Shown: positions 55,889-64,000 of the stretch, one piece after another | How positions within the stretch are numbered: the stretch's first letter is position 1 | Layout: each line of letters starts with the position of its first letter | NCBI RefSeq assembly: GCF_039542905.1 | Contig: NZ_BAABIS010000001.1 | Span: 4,588,001-4,652,000, forward strand | From: Kitasatospora terrestris | Lineage (GTDB): Bacteria > Actinomycetota > Actinomycetes > Streptomycetales > Streptomycetaceae | DNA: 64,000 nt | Reading direction: 5' to 3' | The notes under the pieces: model-generated | Databases searched by the model: none | What the model was told of the DNA's origin: nothing | The model's input: only the letters and a program-made list of their open reading frames with translations | Position numbers and translations under genes: made by a program

Positions 55889-56380
55889 TCAGTGACCGCC
55901 CTGCTCCTCGAAGCGCTTGATCGAGGCGACGATCTCGGCCTCGGCCTCGGCGCGGCCGACCCAGTCGGCGCCCTCGACGGACTTGCCGGGCTCCAGGTCC
56001 TTGTAGACCTCGAAGAAGTGCTGGATCTCCAGACGGTCGAACTCCGACACGTGGTGGATGTCCTTCAGGTGCTCCCAGCGCGGGTCCGTCGCCGGGACGC
56101 AGAGCAGCTTGTCGTCGCCGCCGGCCTCGTCGGTCATCTTGAACATGCCGATGGCGCGGCACTTGATGAGGCAGCCCGGGAAGGTCGGCTCGTCCAGGAT
56201 GACCAGGGCGTCCAGCGGGTCGCCGTCGTCCGCGAGGGTGCCCTCGACGTAGCCGTAGTCGGCGGGGTAGCGGGTCGAGGTGAAGAGCATGCGGTCCAGG
56301 CGCAGTCGGCCGGACTCATGGTCGACCTCGTACTTGTTGCGCGAGCCCTTCGGGATCTCGATCAGGACGTCGAACTCCAA
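55889..56380 (-). CDS. ppa: Inorganic pyrophosphatase
   Basis: 163 residues, a full-length family I enzyme, splitting PPi to phosphate with Mg. The metal-binding 'DGDPLDALV' signature and 'KGSRNKYEVDHE' are intact. The start is a rare TTG at 56380 ('MEFDVLIEIPKG'), placed 6 bases after GGAGGA; a second TTG at 56392 lies inside that ribosome site and is less likely. Divergent from dacB. Confidence 0.94.
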   Translation of the reverse strand: MEFDVLIEIPKGSRNKYEVDHESGRLRLDRMLFTSTRYPADYGYVEGTLADDGDPLDALVILDEPTFPGCLIKCRAIGMFKMTDEAGGDDKLLCVPATDPRWEHLKDIHHVSEFDRLEIQHFFEVYKDLEPGKSVEGADWVGRAEAEAEIVASIKRFEEQGGH

Positions 56381-56457
56381 CGGTTCCTCCAACGGTAGGG
56401 ACTGACAGAATCCAAGTGTCTCGTACGGCAGGGAGTGCTCTGGAAAGGGGCCGGTCG

Positions 56458-57990
56458 GTGAACGGTGGAGCGGGGGCGGGCCGCGGTCGGAGAGCCGCGG
56501 TCGCGGGTGCGGTGGGAATGGCGCTGGCCGCCGGCGGGCTGACCGTCGGGGTGGATCCGGCGTTCGCGCAGCCGACGCCGGGGGCGAGCCAGTCCAGTGG
56601 GCACCCCAGGAGCGGCACGGACCAGCACCGGCCCGGGACCTCGTCCGCCCCGCCCGGGACCAGGGGGAGCCACGACGGCCAGCCGGGCACCGGCAAGCGC
56701 CGCGGCGGGCACCGCTCGGTGCCCGTGCACGGCCCGGTGCTGGCCGCGACCGACCAGGCGGGGCACGCCCCGAGCAACCACGGGCTGCAGCAGACGATGG
56801 GCACCACGCTGCAGGACAAGTCGCTCGGCACGCTGAACTTCGCGGTGGCGGACGCGGCGACCGGCGAGTTCCTGTTCGGCTCGGGGGAGTCCGTCCCGGC
56901 CGTCCCGGCGTCCACCACCAAGCTGGCCACCTCGGTCGCGGCGCTCTCCCTGCTGCCCGCCGACTTCCGGATCGCCACCAAGGTGGTGCAGGGTGCCAAG
57001 CCCGGCGAGATCACCCTGGTCGGCGGCGGCGACCCGACGCTGACCGCGCTGCCGGCGGACCAGATCCGGATCGGCGGCGCGCCGGTGGACGCCGAGAGCG
57101 CCCCCGCGTCGATGGCCGACCTGGCAGAGCGCACCGCGGCCGCGCTGAAGGCGGCGGGCGTCACCTCGGTGAAGCTGGGCTACGACACCTCGCTGTACTC
57201 CGGCCCGCTGCTGCACAAGGAGCACGACGCGACCAACATCGCCGCGGTCACCCCGCTGATGGTGGACGAGGGCCGGATCGACCCCAGGTCGACCGACGAG
57301 GCGCCGGCCCGGGTGTTCGACCCGGCCGGGCAGGCGGCGGACTCCTTCGCGCGCTTCCTGACCGCCCAGGGCATCACCGTCCAGGGCAAGCCCGCGCAGA
57401 CGACCGCCGGGGCGGACGCGGCGGTGCTGGGCCAGGTGGAGTCGCCGACGATCGAGCGGCTGGTCGAGCGGCTGCTGACGATGTCGGACAACACCCTGGC
57501 GGAGGCGGTGGCCCGGCAGGCGGCGATCGCCGCCAAGCAGCCGGCCAGCTTCGACGGCGGGGTGAAGGCGGTGACCGACGCGCTCGGCAAGCTCGGCGTG
57601 CCGATGACCGGGGTGGTGCTGAACGACGGCAGCGGGCTGAACAAGGCCAATCTGATCCCCCCGATCACCCTGGTGAAGCTGCTCGCTCAGGCGTCCTCGC
57701 CGGACCACCCGGAGCTGCGCCCGGTGATCACCGGACTGCCGATCGCCGCGTTCACCGGCACCCTGGTGAACCGCTACGGCGCCAAGTCGGGGGCCGCCGA
57801 GGGGGCCGGCATCGTCCGCGCCAAGACCGGCACCCTGGCCGGAGTGATCACGCTGGCCGGCACCGTGGTCGACAACGACGGCCGGGTGCTGGCGTTCGCC
57901 ATGATGACCCGCACCACGGCCGGTCCGGACGCCGCCCGCGCGGCGGTGGACCGGATCGTGGCGCGGATCATCGCCTGCGGCTGCCAGTGA
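56458..57990 (+). CDS. dacB: D-Ala-D-Ala carboxypeptidase/endopeptidase (PBP4, S13)
   Basis: 510 residues. A signal peptide (about 1-36) and a disordered Pro/Gly/His-rich segment (about 38-105) precede the S13 enzyme. Active-site motifs are visible: STTK (S-x-x-K), SDN (S-x-N) and KTG ('IVRAKTGTLAG'). It trims peptidoglycan peptide stems outside the membrane. GTG 56458 follows GGAAAGGGG. The long linker before the enzyme is more than usual for the family and may span the wall. Confidence 0.92.
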   Translation: MNGGAGAGRGRRAAVAGAVGMALAAGGLTVGVDPAFAQPTPGASQSSGHPRSGTDQHRPGTSSAPPGTRGSHDGQPGTGKRRGGHRSVPVHGPVLAATDQAGHAPSNHGLQQTMGTTLQDKSLGTLNFAVADAATGEFLFGSGESVPAVPASTTKLATSVAALSLLPADFRIATKVVQGAKPGEITLVGGGDPTLTALPADQIRIGGAPVDAESAPASMADLAERTAAALKAAGVTSVKLGYDTSLYSGPLLHKEHDATNIAAVTPLMVDEGRIDPRSTDEAPARVFDPAGQAADSFARFLTAQGITVQGKPAQTTAGADAAVLGQVESPTIERLVERLLTMSDNTLAEAVARQAAIAAKQPASFDGGVKAVTDALGKLGVPMTGVVLNDGSGLNKANLIPPITLVKLLAQASSPDHPELRPVITGLPIAAFTGTLVNRYGAKSGAAEGAGIVRAKTGTLAGVITLAGTVVDNDGRVLAFAMMTRTTAGPDAARAAVDRIVARIIACGCQ

Positions 57991-58041
57991 CCGGTGGCGG
58001 GTTCCCTCCCCGTCAGGGGCGGGAACCCGTACGGTGAAGGC

Positions 58042-59199
58042 ATGACGAGCGCGAGCGGCGGTGCGGACATGGTCGACTGGAATCTCGCGGTCGCGACCGC
58101 GACCCGGTTGGTCCGGCCCGGCCCGGAGGTCAGCCGGGAGGAGGCCAGGGCGGTCGTCGCCGAGCTGCGCCGCCACGCGCTGGAGGCCGAGGAGCACGTC
58201 CGGGCGTTCACCGGGATGGGCTCCTCCAGCCTGATGGAGGCGCCGGCCACCCCGGTGCTGGTGGTGGACCGGCCCGGCTGGGTGCGGGCCAACGTGGCGG
58301 GCTTCCGCACCGTCGTCCAGCCGCTGGTCGACAAGCTGCGGGCGCGCCGGACGGAGAACCCCGGATCCGCCGCCTTCGCCTCGCTGGGGGAGAAGGCCAC
58401 CGGGGTCGAGGTCGGCGCGGTGCTGGCCTTCCTGTCCGGCAAGGTGCTGGGGCAGTACGAGACCTTCGCCCCGGCCGAGCTGCCGAGCGCGCCGGACACC
58501 CCGGAGTCGCTGTTCGCCCAGCCGCGCCGGGGCCTGGACCAGCAGCCCGGCCGGCTGCTGCTGGTCGCGCCGAACATCGTCCAGGTCGAGCGGGAGCTGG
58601 ACGTGGCGCCGCACGACTTCCGGCTCTGGGTGTGCCTGCACGAGGAGACCCACCGCACCCAGTTCACCGCGGTGCCGTGGCTGCGCGACCACATCCAGTC
58701 CGAGGTGCAGGACTTCCTGGTGCAGACCGACGTCGACCCCTCCGCCCTGATGGACCGGGTGCGGGACGCGTTCGGCGGCGTCCCCGGCCTCGGCGGCCGC
58801 GGCAACGGCTCCGCCGGCACCCTGATGGAGGTGGTGCAGAGCCCCGCCCAGCGGGAGATCCTCGGCCGCCTCACCGCGGTGATGTCGCTGCTGGAGGGTC
58901 ACGCCGACGTGGTGATGGACGGGGTCGGCCCGGCCGTGGTGCCGAGCGTCGCGGAGATCCGCGAGAAGTTCCAGAAGCGCCGGGACCGCGGCGCCGGCCG
59001 GCTCGACCTGGCACTGCGCCGGCTGCTCGGCATGGACGCCAAGCTGCGCCAGTACCAGGACGGCGCGGTGTTCGTCCGGGGCGTGGTGGAGCGGGTCGGG
59101 ATGGCCGGTTTCAACCGGGTCTGGACCTCGCCGAACACGCTGCCCACCAAGGAGGAGATCCACGACCCGGCGGCCTGGGTGACCCGGGTGATCGGCTGA
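58042..59199 (+). CDS. Zinc-dependent metalloprotease (DUF2342 zincin)
   Basis: 385 residues of the actinobacterial family formerly called coenzyme F420 biosynthesis-associated (DUF2342), now regarded as zincins. The zinc motif HExxH reads HEETH in 'LHEETHRTQF', with a third ligand region in 'LEGHADVVMD'. Substrate unknown. ATG 58042; a TACGGT hexamer 6 bases before it may be a leaderless -10. It precedes tilS in the same orientation, as in other actinobacteria. Confidence 0.9.
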   Translation: MTSASGGADMVDWNLAVATATRLVRPGPEVSREEARAVVAELRRHALEAEEHVRAFTGMGSSSLMEAPATPVLVVDRPGWVRANVAGFRTVVQPLVDKLRARRTENPGSAAFASLGEKATGVEVGAVLAFLSGKVLGQYETFAPAELPSAPDTPESLFAQPRRGLDQQPGRLLLVAPNIVQVERELDVAPHDFRLWVCLHEETHRTQFTAVPWLRDHIQSEVQDFLVQTDVDPSALMDRVRDAFGGVPGLGGRGNGSAGTLMEVVQSPAQREILGRLTAVMSLLEGHADVVMDGVGPAVVPSVAEIREKFQKRRDRGAGRLDLALRRLLGMDAKLRQYQDGAVFVRGVVERVGMAGFNRVWTSPNTLPTKEEIHDPAAWVTRVIG

Positions 59200-59400
59200 A
59201 CCGCGGGAGCGCACAGCCGTCCGGTCGTCCACGCGGCGGAAGGATGAACGTTTCCCCATTCACCCGTACGTGGGACCGTGGTCGTACCGGTGGCGCGGGT
59301 GGCGGAGCCGGTGGCCGGATTCTGCGACCATCTGTGAGCGCCTGGTGACCGAGAGCCGCCGGCGGCCCCGCTACCCCCCTCCGTCAAGGAGCGCATCCCC

Positions 59401-60522
59401 ATGGGCCCACACCCCGCCGTCGCGGCGATACGCCTCGCCGTCCGCCGTACCCTCGCCGAGCTCGCCGCCGAGGCCGGAGTCGTCTCCGTCGCGCCCGCCC
59501 GCGCCGCGCAGCCCCGCCCCTCCCAGCCCGCGCTGGCCGGTGCCGGAACCACCCTGATCGGCAACGCCCACCGCCACCCCTCCGGGCTGCCCCGCACCCC
59601 CGCCGCACCGGGTTCCCCGCTGGTGCTGGTCGCGGTCAGCGGCGGCGCCGACTCGATGGCGCTGGCCACCGCGACCGCCTTCGAGGCGCCCAAGCTGGGC
59701 CTGCGGGTCGGCGCCGTCACCGTCGACCACGGCCTGCAGGCCGGCTCCGCCGAGCGGGCCGCGCAGGTCGCCGAGCGGCTGCGCGAGCTGGGCCTGGACC
59801 CGGTCGAGGCCGTCCCGGTCGAGGTCGGCCGGCACGGCGGCCCGGAGAACGCCGCCCGGGACGCCCGCTACGGCGCGCTGGACGCCGCCGCGGAGCGCCA
59901 CGGCGCGATCGCCGTCCTGCTCGGCCACACCCGCGACGACCAGGCCGAGACGGTCCTGCTGGGCCTGGCCCGCGGCTCCGGCTCCCGCTCGCTGGCCGGG
60001 ATGCCCGCGCAGAAGGGCCGCTACCGCCGCCCGCTGCTGGAGCTGGACCGCTCCGCCACCCGCGAGGCCTGCTCCGCGCAGTCCATCCCGATCTGGGACG
60101 ACCCGCACAACTCCGACCCCGCGTACACCCGCTCCCGGGTCCGCCACGAGGTGCTGCCGGTGCTGGAGAAGCACCTCGGCGGCGGCGTGGTGGAGGCGCT
60201 CGCCCGGACCGCCCGGCTGTTCCGCGACGACGCCGACGCGCTCGACCAGTGGGCCGCCCTCGCCGAGCGCGACCTCCGAACGGCCGAAGGCGCGCTGGAC
60301 GTCGGCCGGCTCGCCGAACTGCCCCCCGCGGTCCGCCGCCGGGTGTTGCGCCGGGCGGCACTGCGCGCCGGCTGCCCGGCCGGCGAGCTGTTCGCCCGAC
60401 ACCTGGAGACCGTGGACCTGCTGGTCACCGGCTGGCGCGGCCAGGGCCCGCTGCACCTACCCGGGGGGGTCGAAGCCATCCGCAGGTGTGGCACGCTGGT
60501 CTTTCGGCGACAGGGCGACTGA
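59401..60522 (+). CDS. tilS: tRNA(Ile)-lysidine synthetase TilS
   Basis: 373 residues. It attaches lysine to the wobble cytidine of tRNA-Ile2 with ATP, allowing AUA decoding; essential. The PP-loop 'AVSGGADSMAL' (about 79-89) is intact, as are 'VTVDHGLQ' and 'GHTRDDQAETVLL'. The C-terminal part is the short actinobacterial form. ATG 59401. The first 60 residues are an Ala/Pro-rich extension. Confidence 0.94.
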   Translation: MGPHPAVAAIRLAVRRTLAELAAEAGVVSVAPARAAQPRPSQPALAGAGTTLIGNAHRHPSGLPRTPAAPGSPLVLVAVSGGADSMALATATAFEAPKLGLRVGAVTVDHGLQAGSAERAAQVAERLRELGLDPVEAVPVEVGRHGGPENAARDARYGALDAAAERHGAIAVLLGHTRDDQAETVLLGLARGSGSRSLAGMPAQKGRYRRPLLELDRSATREACSAQSIPIWDDPHNSDPAYTRSRVRHEVLPVLEKHLGGGVVEALARTARLFRDDADALDQWAALAERDLRTAEGALDVGRLAELPPAVRRRVLRRAALRAGCPAGELFARHLETVDLLVTGWRGQGPLHLPGGVEAIRRCGTLVFRRQGD

Positions 60523-60584
60523 GCACAGCGGGTCGCAGGGCCGCCGCCGACACAGGACCCCGAACGTTTGAGGACGTATCCCCG

Positions 60585-61139
60585 GTGGATCAGAACGACA
60601 TGGGCGCAGACCTCGCGAAGGTGCTCATCAGCAAGGACGAGATCGACGCCAAGCTGGCGGAGCTGGCCGCGCGGATCGACGCCGACTACGCCGGGCGGGA
60701 CCTGCTGCTCGTCGGCGTGCTCAAGGGCGCCGTGATGGTCATGGCCGACCTGGCCCGTGCGCTGCACACCCAGGTGACCATGGACTGGATGGCGGTCTCC
60801 TCCTACGGCATGGGCACCAAGTCCTCGGGCGTGGTCCGCATCCTCAAGGACCTGGACACCGACATCGCCGGCAAGGACGTGCTGATCGTCGAGGACATCA
60901 TCGACTCCGGTCTGACCCTGTCCTGGCTGCTCGGCAACCTCGGCTCGCGCGGCCCGGCCTCGCTCAAGGTGTGCACCCTGCTGCGCAAGCCGGACGCCGC
61001 CAAGGTGGAGATCGACGTCGAGTACGTGGGCTTCGACATCCCCAACGAGTTCGTGGTCGGCTACGGCCTCGACTACGCGGAGAAGCTGCGGAACCTGCCG
61101 TTCATCGGCACCCTGGCGCCGCACGTCTACGGCGGCTGA
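60585..61139 (+). CDS. hpt: Hypoxanthine phosphoribosyltransferase
   Basis: 184 residues, usual size. It salvages hypoxanthine/guanine with PRPP. The PRPP loop 'VLIVEDIIDSGLTLSW' is intact, with 'SSYGMGTKSSG' as the flexible loop. GTG 60585 is chosen ('MDQNDMGADL'); ATG 60600 is an alternative. The tilS-hpt-ftsH-folE order is widely kept in actinobacteria and other bacteria. Confidence 0.94.
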   Translation: MDQNDMGADLAKVLISKDEIDAKLAELAARIDADYAGRDLLLVGVLKGAVMVMADLARALHTQVTMDWMAVSSYGMGTKSSGVVRILKDLDTDIAGKDVLIVEDIIDSGLTLSWLLGNLGSRGPASLKVCTLLRKPDAAKVEIDVEYVGFDIPNEFVVGYGLDYAEKLRNLPFIGTLAPHVYGG

Positions 61140-61163
61140 GCCGAACGCCGCACTCTTCGGGTG

Positions 61164-61195
61164 ACGGGCGGGAACAGCGCACTGTTCCCGCCCGT
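61164..61195. terminator. Terminator between hpt and ftsH
   Basis: ACGGGCGGGAACAG (61164-61177) pairs perfectly with CTGTTCCCGCCCGT (61182-61195) around CGCA, 24 bases after the hpt stop. It implies a separate ftsH promoter in the remaining 170 bases. Confidence 0.75.
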
Positions 61196-61369
61196 TGAGC
61201 CGAGGTAGGAAAATACGCCGTGCCGTCGTGCTCACGCCGCCCAGGGGTGGTACTGCGGTACGGTCCCATTAACCGCTCTTGTGACGAGCGGAACCCGGAT
61301 GCGCCGAGGCCCACAGCCAAACAGCGCCGTTGAGTGGCAGGAGGGACGGGGCGGCGACGCCCCGCATGG

Positions 61370-63409
61370 ATGGACGTCAAGCGATACTTCCGTGCGCCGA
61401 TCATGTGGATCGTGCTCGCCGCCGTCGCCGTCGTTGTGTTGATGCAGGTCGTCTCCGACACCAGCGGCTACAAGACGGCCGACACCGGCCAGGTGATCGC
61501 GGCGATCGACACCAACCAGGTGAAGTCGGCGCAGATCACCACTGGTGATTCGAATCTGATCAAGATCCAGCTGAAGGACGGCCAGAAGCTGGCCGCCAAC
61601 AGCTCGGGCAAGCAGCCTTCCGGCAGCAAGTTCCAGGCCTCGTACGTCTCCGACATCCAGGCGACGGCGATCAGTGACAAGCTGCAGGCCGCCCAGAAGG
61701 CCGGCAACCTGCCGGACAACTACACCGTCAGCCCCGAGAAGCAGTCGACCTTCGTCAGCCTGCTGCTGTCGATGCTGCCGATCGTGATCATCGTGCTGGT
61801 CTTCCTGTTCCTGATGAACCAGATGCAGGGCGGCGGCTCGCGGGTCATGCAGTTCGGCAAGTCCAAGGCCAAGCTGCTCACCAAGGACACCCCGAAGACC
61901 ACCTTCGCCGACGTGGCCGGTGCGGACGAGGCGGTCGAGGAGCTCCACGAGATCAAGGAGTTCCTGCAGGAGCCGTCGAAGTTCCAGGCGGTCGGTGCCA
62001 AGATCCCCAAGGGCGTGCTGCTGTACGGCCCGCCCGGTACCGGCAAGACCCTGCTGGCCCGCGCCGTCGCGGGCGAGGCCGGCGTGCCGTTCTACTCCAT
62101 CTCCGGCTCCGACTTCGTCGAGATGTTCGTCGGTGTCGGTGCCTCCCGGGTGCGCGACCTGTTCGAGCAGGCCAAGGCCAACGCCCCGGCGATCATCTTC
62201 GTCGACGAGATCGACGCCGTCGGCCGGCACCGCGGTGCGGGTCTCGGCGGCGGCCACGACGAGCGCGAGCAGACCCTCAACCAGCTGCTGGTCGAGATGG
62301 ACGGCTTCGACGTCAAGGGCGGCGTGATCCTCATCGCCGCCACCAACCGCCCGGACATCCTGGACCCGGCGCTGCTGCGCCCCGGCCGCTTCGACCGGCA
62401 GATCGCCGTCGACCGCCCGGACCTGCAGGGCCGCCTGGACATCCTCAAGGTGCACCAGAAGGGCAAGCCGATCGCGCCCGACGTCGACCTGTCGGCCGTC
62501 GCCAAGCGCACCCCCGGCTTCACCGGCGCTGACCTCTCGAACGTGCTCAACGAGGCCGCGCTGCTGACCGCCCGGTCGGACCGCAAGCTGATCGACAACG
62601 GCATGCTGGACGAGGCCATCGACCGCGTGGTCGCCGGCCCGCAGAAGCGCTCGCGGATCATGTCCGACAAGGAGAAGAAGATCACCGCGTACCACGAGGG
62701 CGGCCACGCCCTGGTCGCGGCGGCCTGCAACTACTCCGACCCGGTGCACAAGATCACCATCCTGTCCCGCGGCCGCGCCCTGGGCTACACGATGGTGCTG
62801 CCGGACGAGGACAAGTACTCGACCACCCGCAACGAGATGCTCGACCAGCTCGCCTACATGCTGGGCGGCCGGGCGGCGGAGGAGCTGGTCTTCCACGACC
62901 CGACCACCGGCGCCTCGAACGACATCGAGAAGGCCACCGCCACCGCGCGGGCCATGGTCACCCAGTACGGCATGAGCGAGCGCCTGGGCGCGATCAAGTT
63001 CGGCACCAGCGACTCGGAGCCGTTCCTGGGCCGCGAGATGGCCCACCAGCGCGACTACTCGGAAGAGGTCGCCGGGCTGGTGGACGAGGAGGTCAAGAGC
63101 CTCATCGAGACCGCGCACAACGAGGCCTGGGAGATCCTGGTCGAGAACCGCGACGTGCTCGACAACCTCGTTCTCGAACTGCTCGAGAAGGAGACGCTCA
63201 ACAAGGAGCAGATCGCCGAGGTCTTCGCCCCGGTGATCAAGCGTCCGGCCCGTCCGGCCTGGACCGGTTCGGCCCGCCGGACCCCGTCCACCCGGCCGCC
63301 GGTGCAGTCCCCGAAGGAGCTGGCGCTGACCAACGGCGCCGCCGCTCCGGTGGAGACCACCCCGGTCGACGTCGTGAAGCTCCCGCCGGAGTCCACCCCG
63401 GAGAGCTGA
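61370..63409 (+). CDS. ftsH: Membrane AAA+ metalloprotease FtsH
   Basis: 679 residues. Two transmembrane helices (about 11-28 and 128-150) enclose the extracytoplasmic domain. The AAA+ ATPase follows, with Walker A GPPGTGKT (220-227) and 'AIIFVDEIDAVG'. The zinc protease has HEGGH at 442-446. The tail (about 625-679) is Pro/Thr-rich. It degrades membrane and short-lived cytoplasmic proteins. ATG 61370 gives the conserved 'MDVKRYFRAP' start; the GTG at 61334 would add 12 residues and is less likely. Confidence 0.96.
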   Translation: MDVKRYFRAPIMWIVLAAVAVVVLMQVVSDTSGYKTADTGQVIAAIDTNQVKSAQITTGDSNLIKIQLKDGQKLAANSSGKQPSGSKFQASYVSDIQATAISDKLQAAQKAGNLPDNYTVSPEKQSTFVSLLLSMLPIVIIVLVFLFLMNQMQGGGSRVMQFGKSKAKLLTKDTPKTTFADVAGADEAVEELHEIKEFLQEPSKFQAVGAKIPKGVLLYGPPGTGKTLLARAVAGEAGVPFYSISGSDFVEMFVGVGASRVRDLFEQAKANAPAIIFVDEIDAVGRHRGAGLGGGHDEREQTLNQLLVEMDGFDVKGGVILIAATNRPDILDPALLRPGRFDRQIAVDRPDLQGRLDILKVHQKGKPIAPDVDLSAVAKRTPGFTGADLSNVLNEAALLTARSDRKLIDNGMLDEAIDRVVAGPQKRSRIMSDKEKKITAYHEGGHALVAAACNYSDPVHKITILSRGRALGYTMVLPDEDKYSTTRNEMLDQLAYMLGGRAAEELVFHDPTTGASNDIEKATATARAMVTQYGMSERLGAIKFGTSDSEPFLGREMAHQRDYSEEVAGLVDEEVKSLIETAHNEAWEILVENRDVLDNLVLELLEKETLNKEQIAEVFAPVIKRPARPAWTGSARRTPSTRPPVQSPKELALTNGAAAPVETTPVDVVKLPPESTPES

Positions 63410-63512
63410 TCCTCGGATCGGAATGGATGCCGCGTTTCCCGGGTTTGTACCCTGGAGGCGCGGCATCCGTGCTGTTCCCCATCCCTCCCGACCCGTACAG
63501 AGCGAGGCACGC

Positions 63513-64000
63513 ATGATCGACCCGGTGACTCTCGACGGCGAATCGCCGATCGGGCACTTCGACCAGAAGCGTGCCGAGAACGCCGTCCGCGAGCTGCTGA
63601 TCGCGGTCGGCGAGGACCCGGACCGCGAGGGCCTGCTGGAGACCCCGGCCCGGGTGGCGCGGGCGTACAAGGAGATATTCGCCGGGCTCTGGCAGGAGCC
63701 GGAGGACGTCCTCACCACCACCTTCGACCTCGGCCACGACGAGATGGTGCTGGTCAAGGACATCGAGGTGTTCTCCACCTGCGAGCACCACCTGGTGCCG
63801 TTCCAGGGCGTCGCCCACGTCGGGTACATCCCGTCCACCAGCGGGAAGATCACCGGCCTGTCCAAGCTGGCCCGGCTGGTCGACGTCTACGCCCGCCGGC
63901 CGCAGGTGCAGGAGCGGCTGACCAGCCAGGTCGCCGACTCGCTGATGCGGATCCTGGAGCCGCGCGGCGCGATCGTGGTCGTCGAGTGCGAGCACATGTG
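63513..64000 (+). CDS. folE: GTP cyclohydrolase I (partial, cut by window end)
   Basis: The first 162 residues of about 200; the gene runs off the window. It converts GTP to dihydroneopterin triphosphate, the first step of folate synthesis. The zinc ligand region 'FSTCEHHLVPFQG' and 'GLSKLARLVDVYARRPQ' are intact; the second metal Cys lies at 'VECEHM' at the edge. ATG 63513 after GAGGCACGC. It follows ftsH by 103 bases. Confidence 0.95.
   Translation, partial: MIDPVTLDGESPIGHFDQKRAENAVRELLIAVGEDPDREGLLETPARVARAYKEIFAGLWQEPEDVLTTTFDLGHDEMVLVKDIEVFSTCEHHLVPFQGVAHVGYIPSTSGKITGLSKLARLVDVYARRPQVQERLTSQVADSLMRILEPRGAIVVVECEHM

Noticed and set aside
56362..59259. A 965-residue minus-strand open frame across dacB and the metalloprotease
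   Set aside because: No domain, skewed composition (His, Arg, Gly, Val), and it opposes two well-supported genes.

Overview
The window is a high-GC actinobacterial chromosome segment, almost certainly from the Streptomycetaceae. Most starts are GTG or ATG with GGAGG-type ribosome sites, third codon positions are nearly always G or C, and the gene set (glnR, nur, rsiG, mshD, ppk, SCO6880-family, DUF2993, DUF3099, DUF1416) is typical of streptomycetes. The 16S rRNA around positions 12720-12780 looks to me more like Kitasatospora than Streptomyces, but that is recall, not an alignment. No phage, insertion sequence, CRISPR array or tRNA gene was found; this is core chromosome rather than an island.

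Layout. 0.06-12.0 kb: a helix-turn-helix/TPR-type regulator, an asparagine-synthase-like protein with a degraded ATP loop, a universal stress protein, a DsbA/FrnE-like oxidoreductase, a predicted membrane-tethered ECF sigma factor with an external NPCBM domain, a TetR regulator, a type II NADH dehydrogenase-like protein and a PAS/SpoIIE phosphatase. 12.0-17.7 kb: a complete 16S-23S-5S rRNA operon with leader, processing stem and terminator. 17.7-29.2 kb: mshD, then a phosphate block (ppk, a CHAD protein, a NUDIX hydrolase, PHO-box-controlled pstSCAB, and convergent pit with its DUF47/PhoU-like partner). 29.4-32.1 kb: a CsoR-type regulator, small proteins, a lipoprotein and a PAP2 phosphatase. 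32.2-39.0 kb: a type IV secretion-like cluster (SLT+NlpC/P60 hydrolase, pilin-like, VirB8-like, VirB6-like, VirB3/4N-like and VirB4 ATPase) without relaxase or coupling protein. 39.6-46.8 kb: a secreted 5'-nucleotidase, a histidine kinase/response regulator pair beside an HtrA-type protease (MprAB/PepD-like arrangement), a LacI regulator and glnR. 47.4-50.2 kb: a MoaD/ThiS-like protein, a DUF2993 protein and a sulfur unit in which a 26-residue Cys-containing leader peptide precedes cysA and a SseC-like gene. 50.2-64 kb: DUF3099, DsrE, a ferric nitrobindin-like protein, nur, ygfZ, dtd, rsiG, a class-3-type asparaginase, dodecin, ppa, dacB, a zincin, tilS, hpt, ftsH and a truncated folE at the window edge.

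Themes. Phosphate supply and polyphosphate turnover are grouped and appear to be under PhoP control. Several genes have a -10-like hexamer 6-7 bases before the start codon, as expected of leaderless transcripts. The points most worth following up are the relaxase-less secretion cluster, the one-piece transmembrane sigma factor, the cysteine leader peptide, and several proteins of known families that have lost a key residue (asparagine synthase-like, nitrobindin-like, first RsiG motif).
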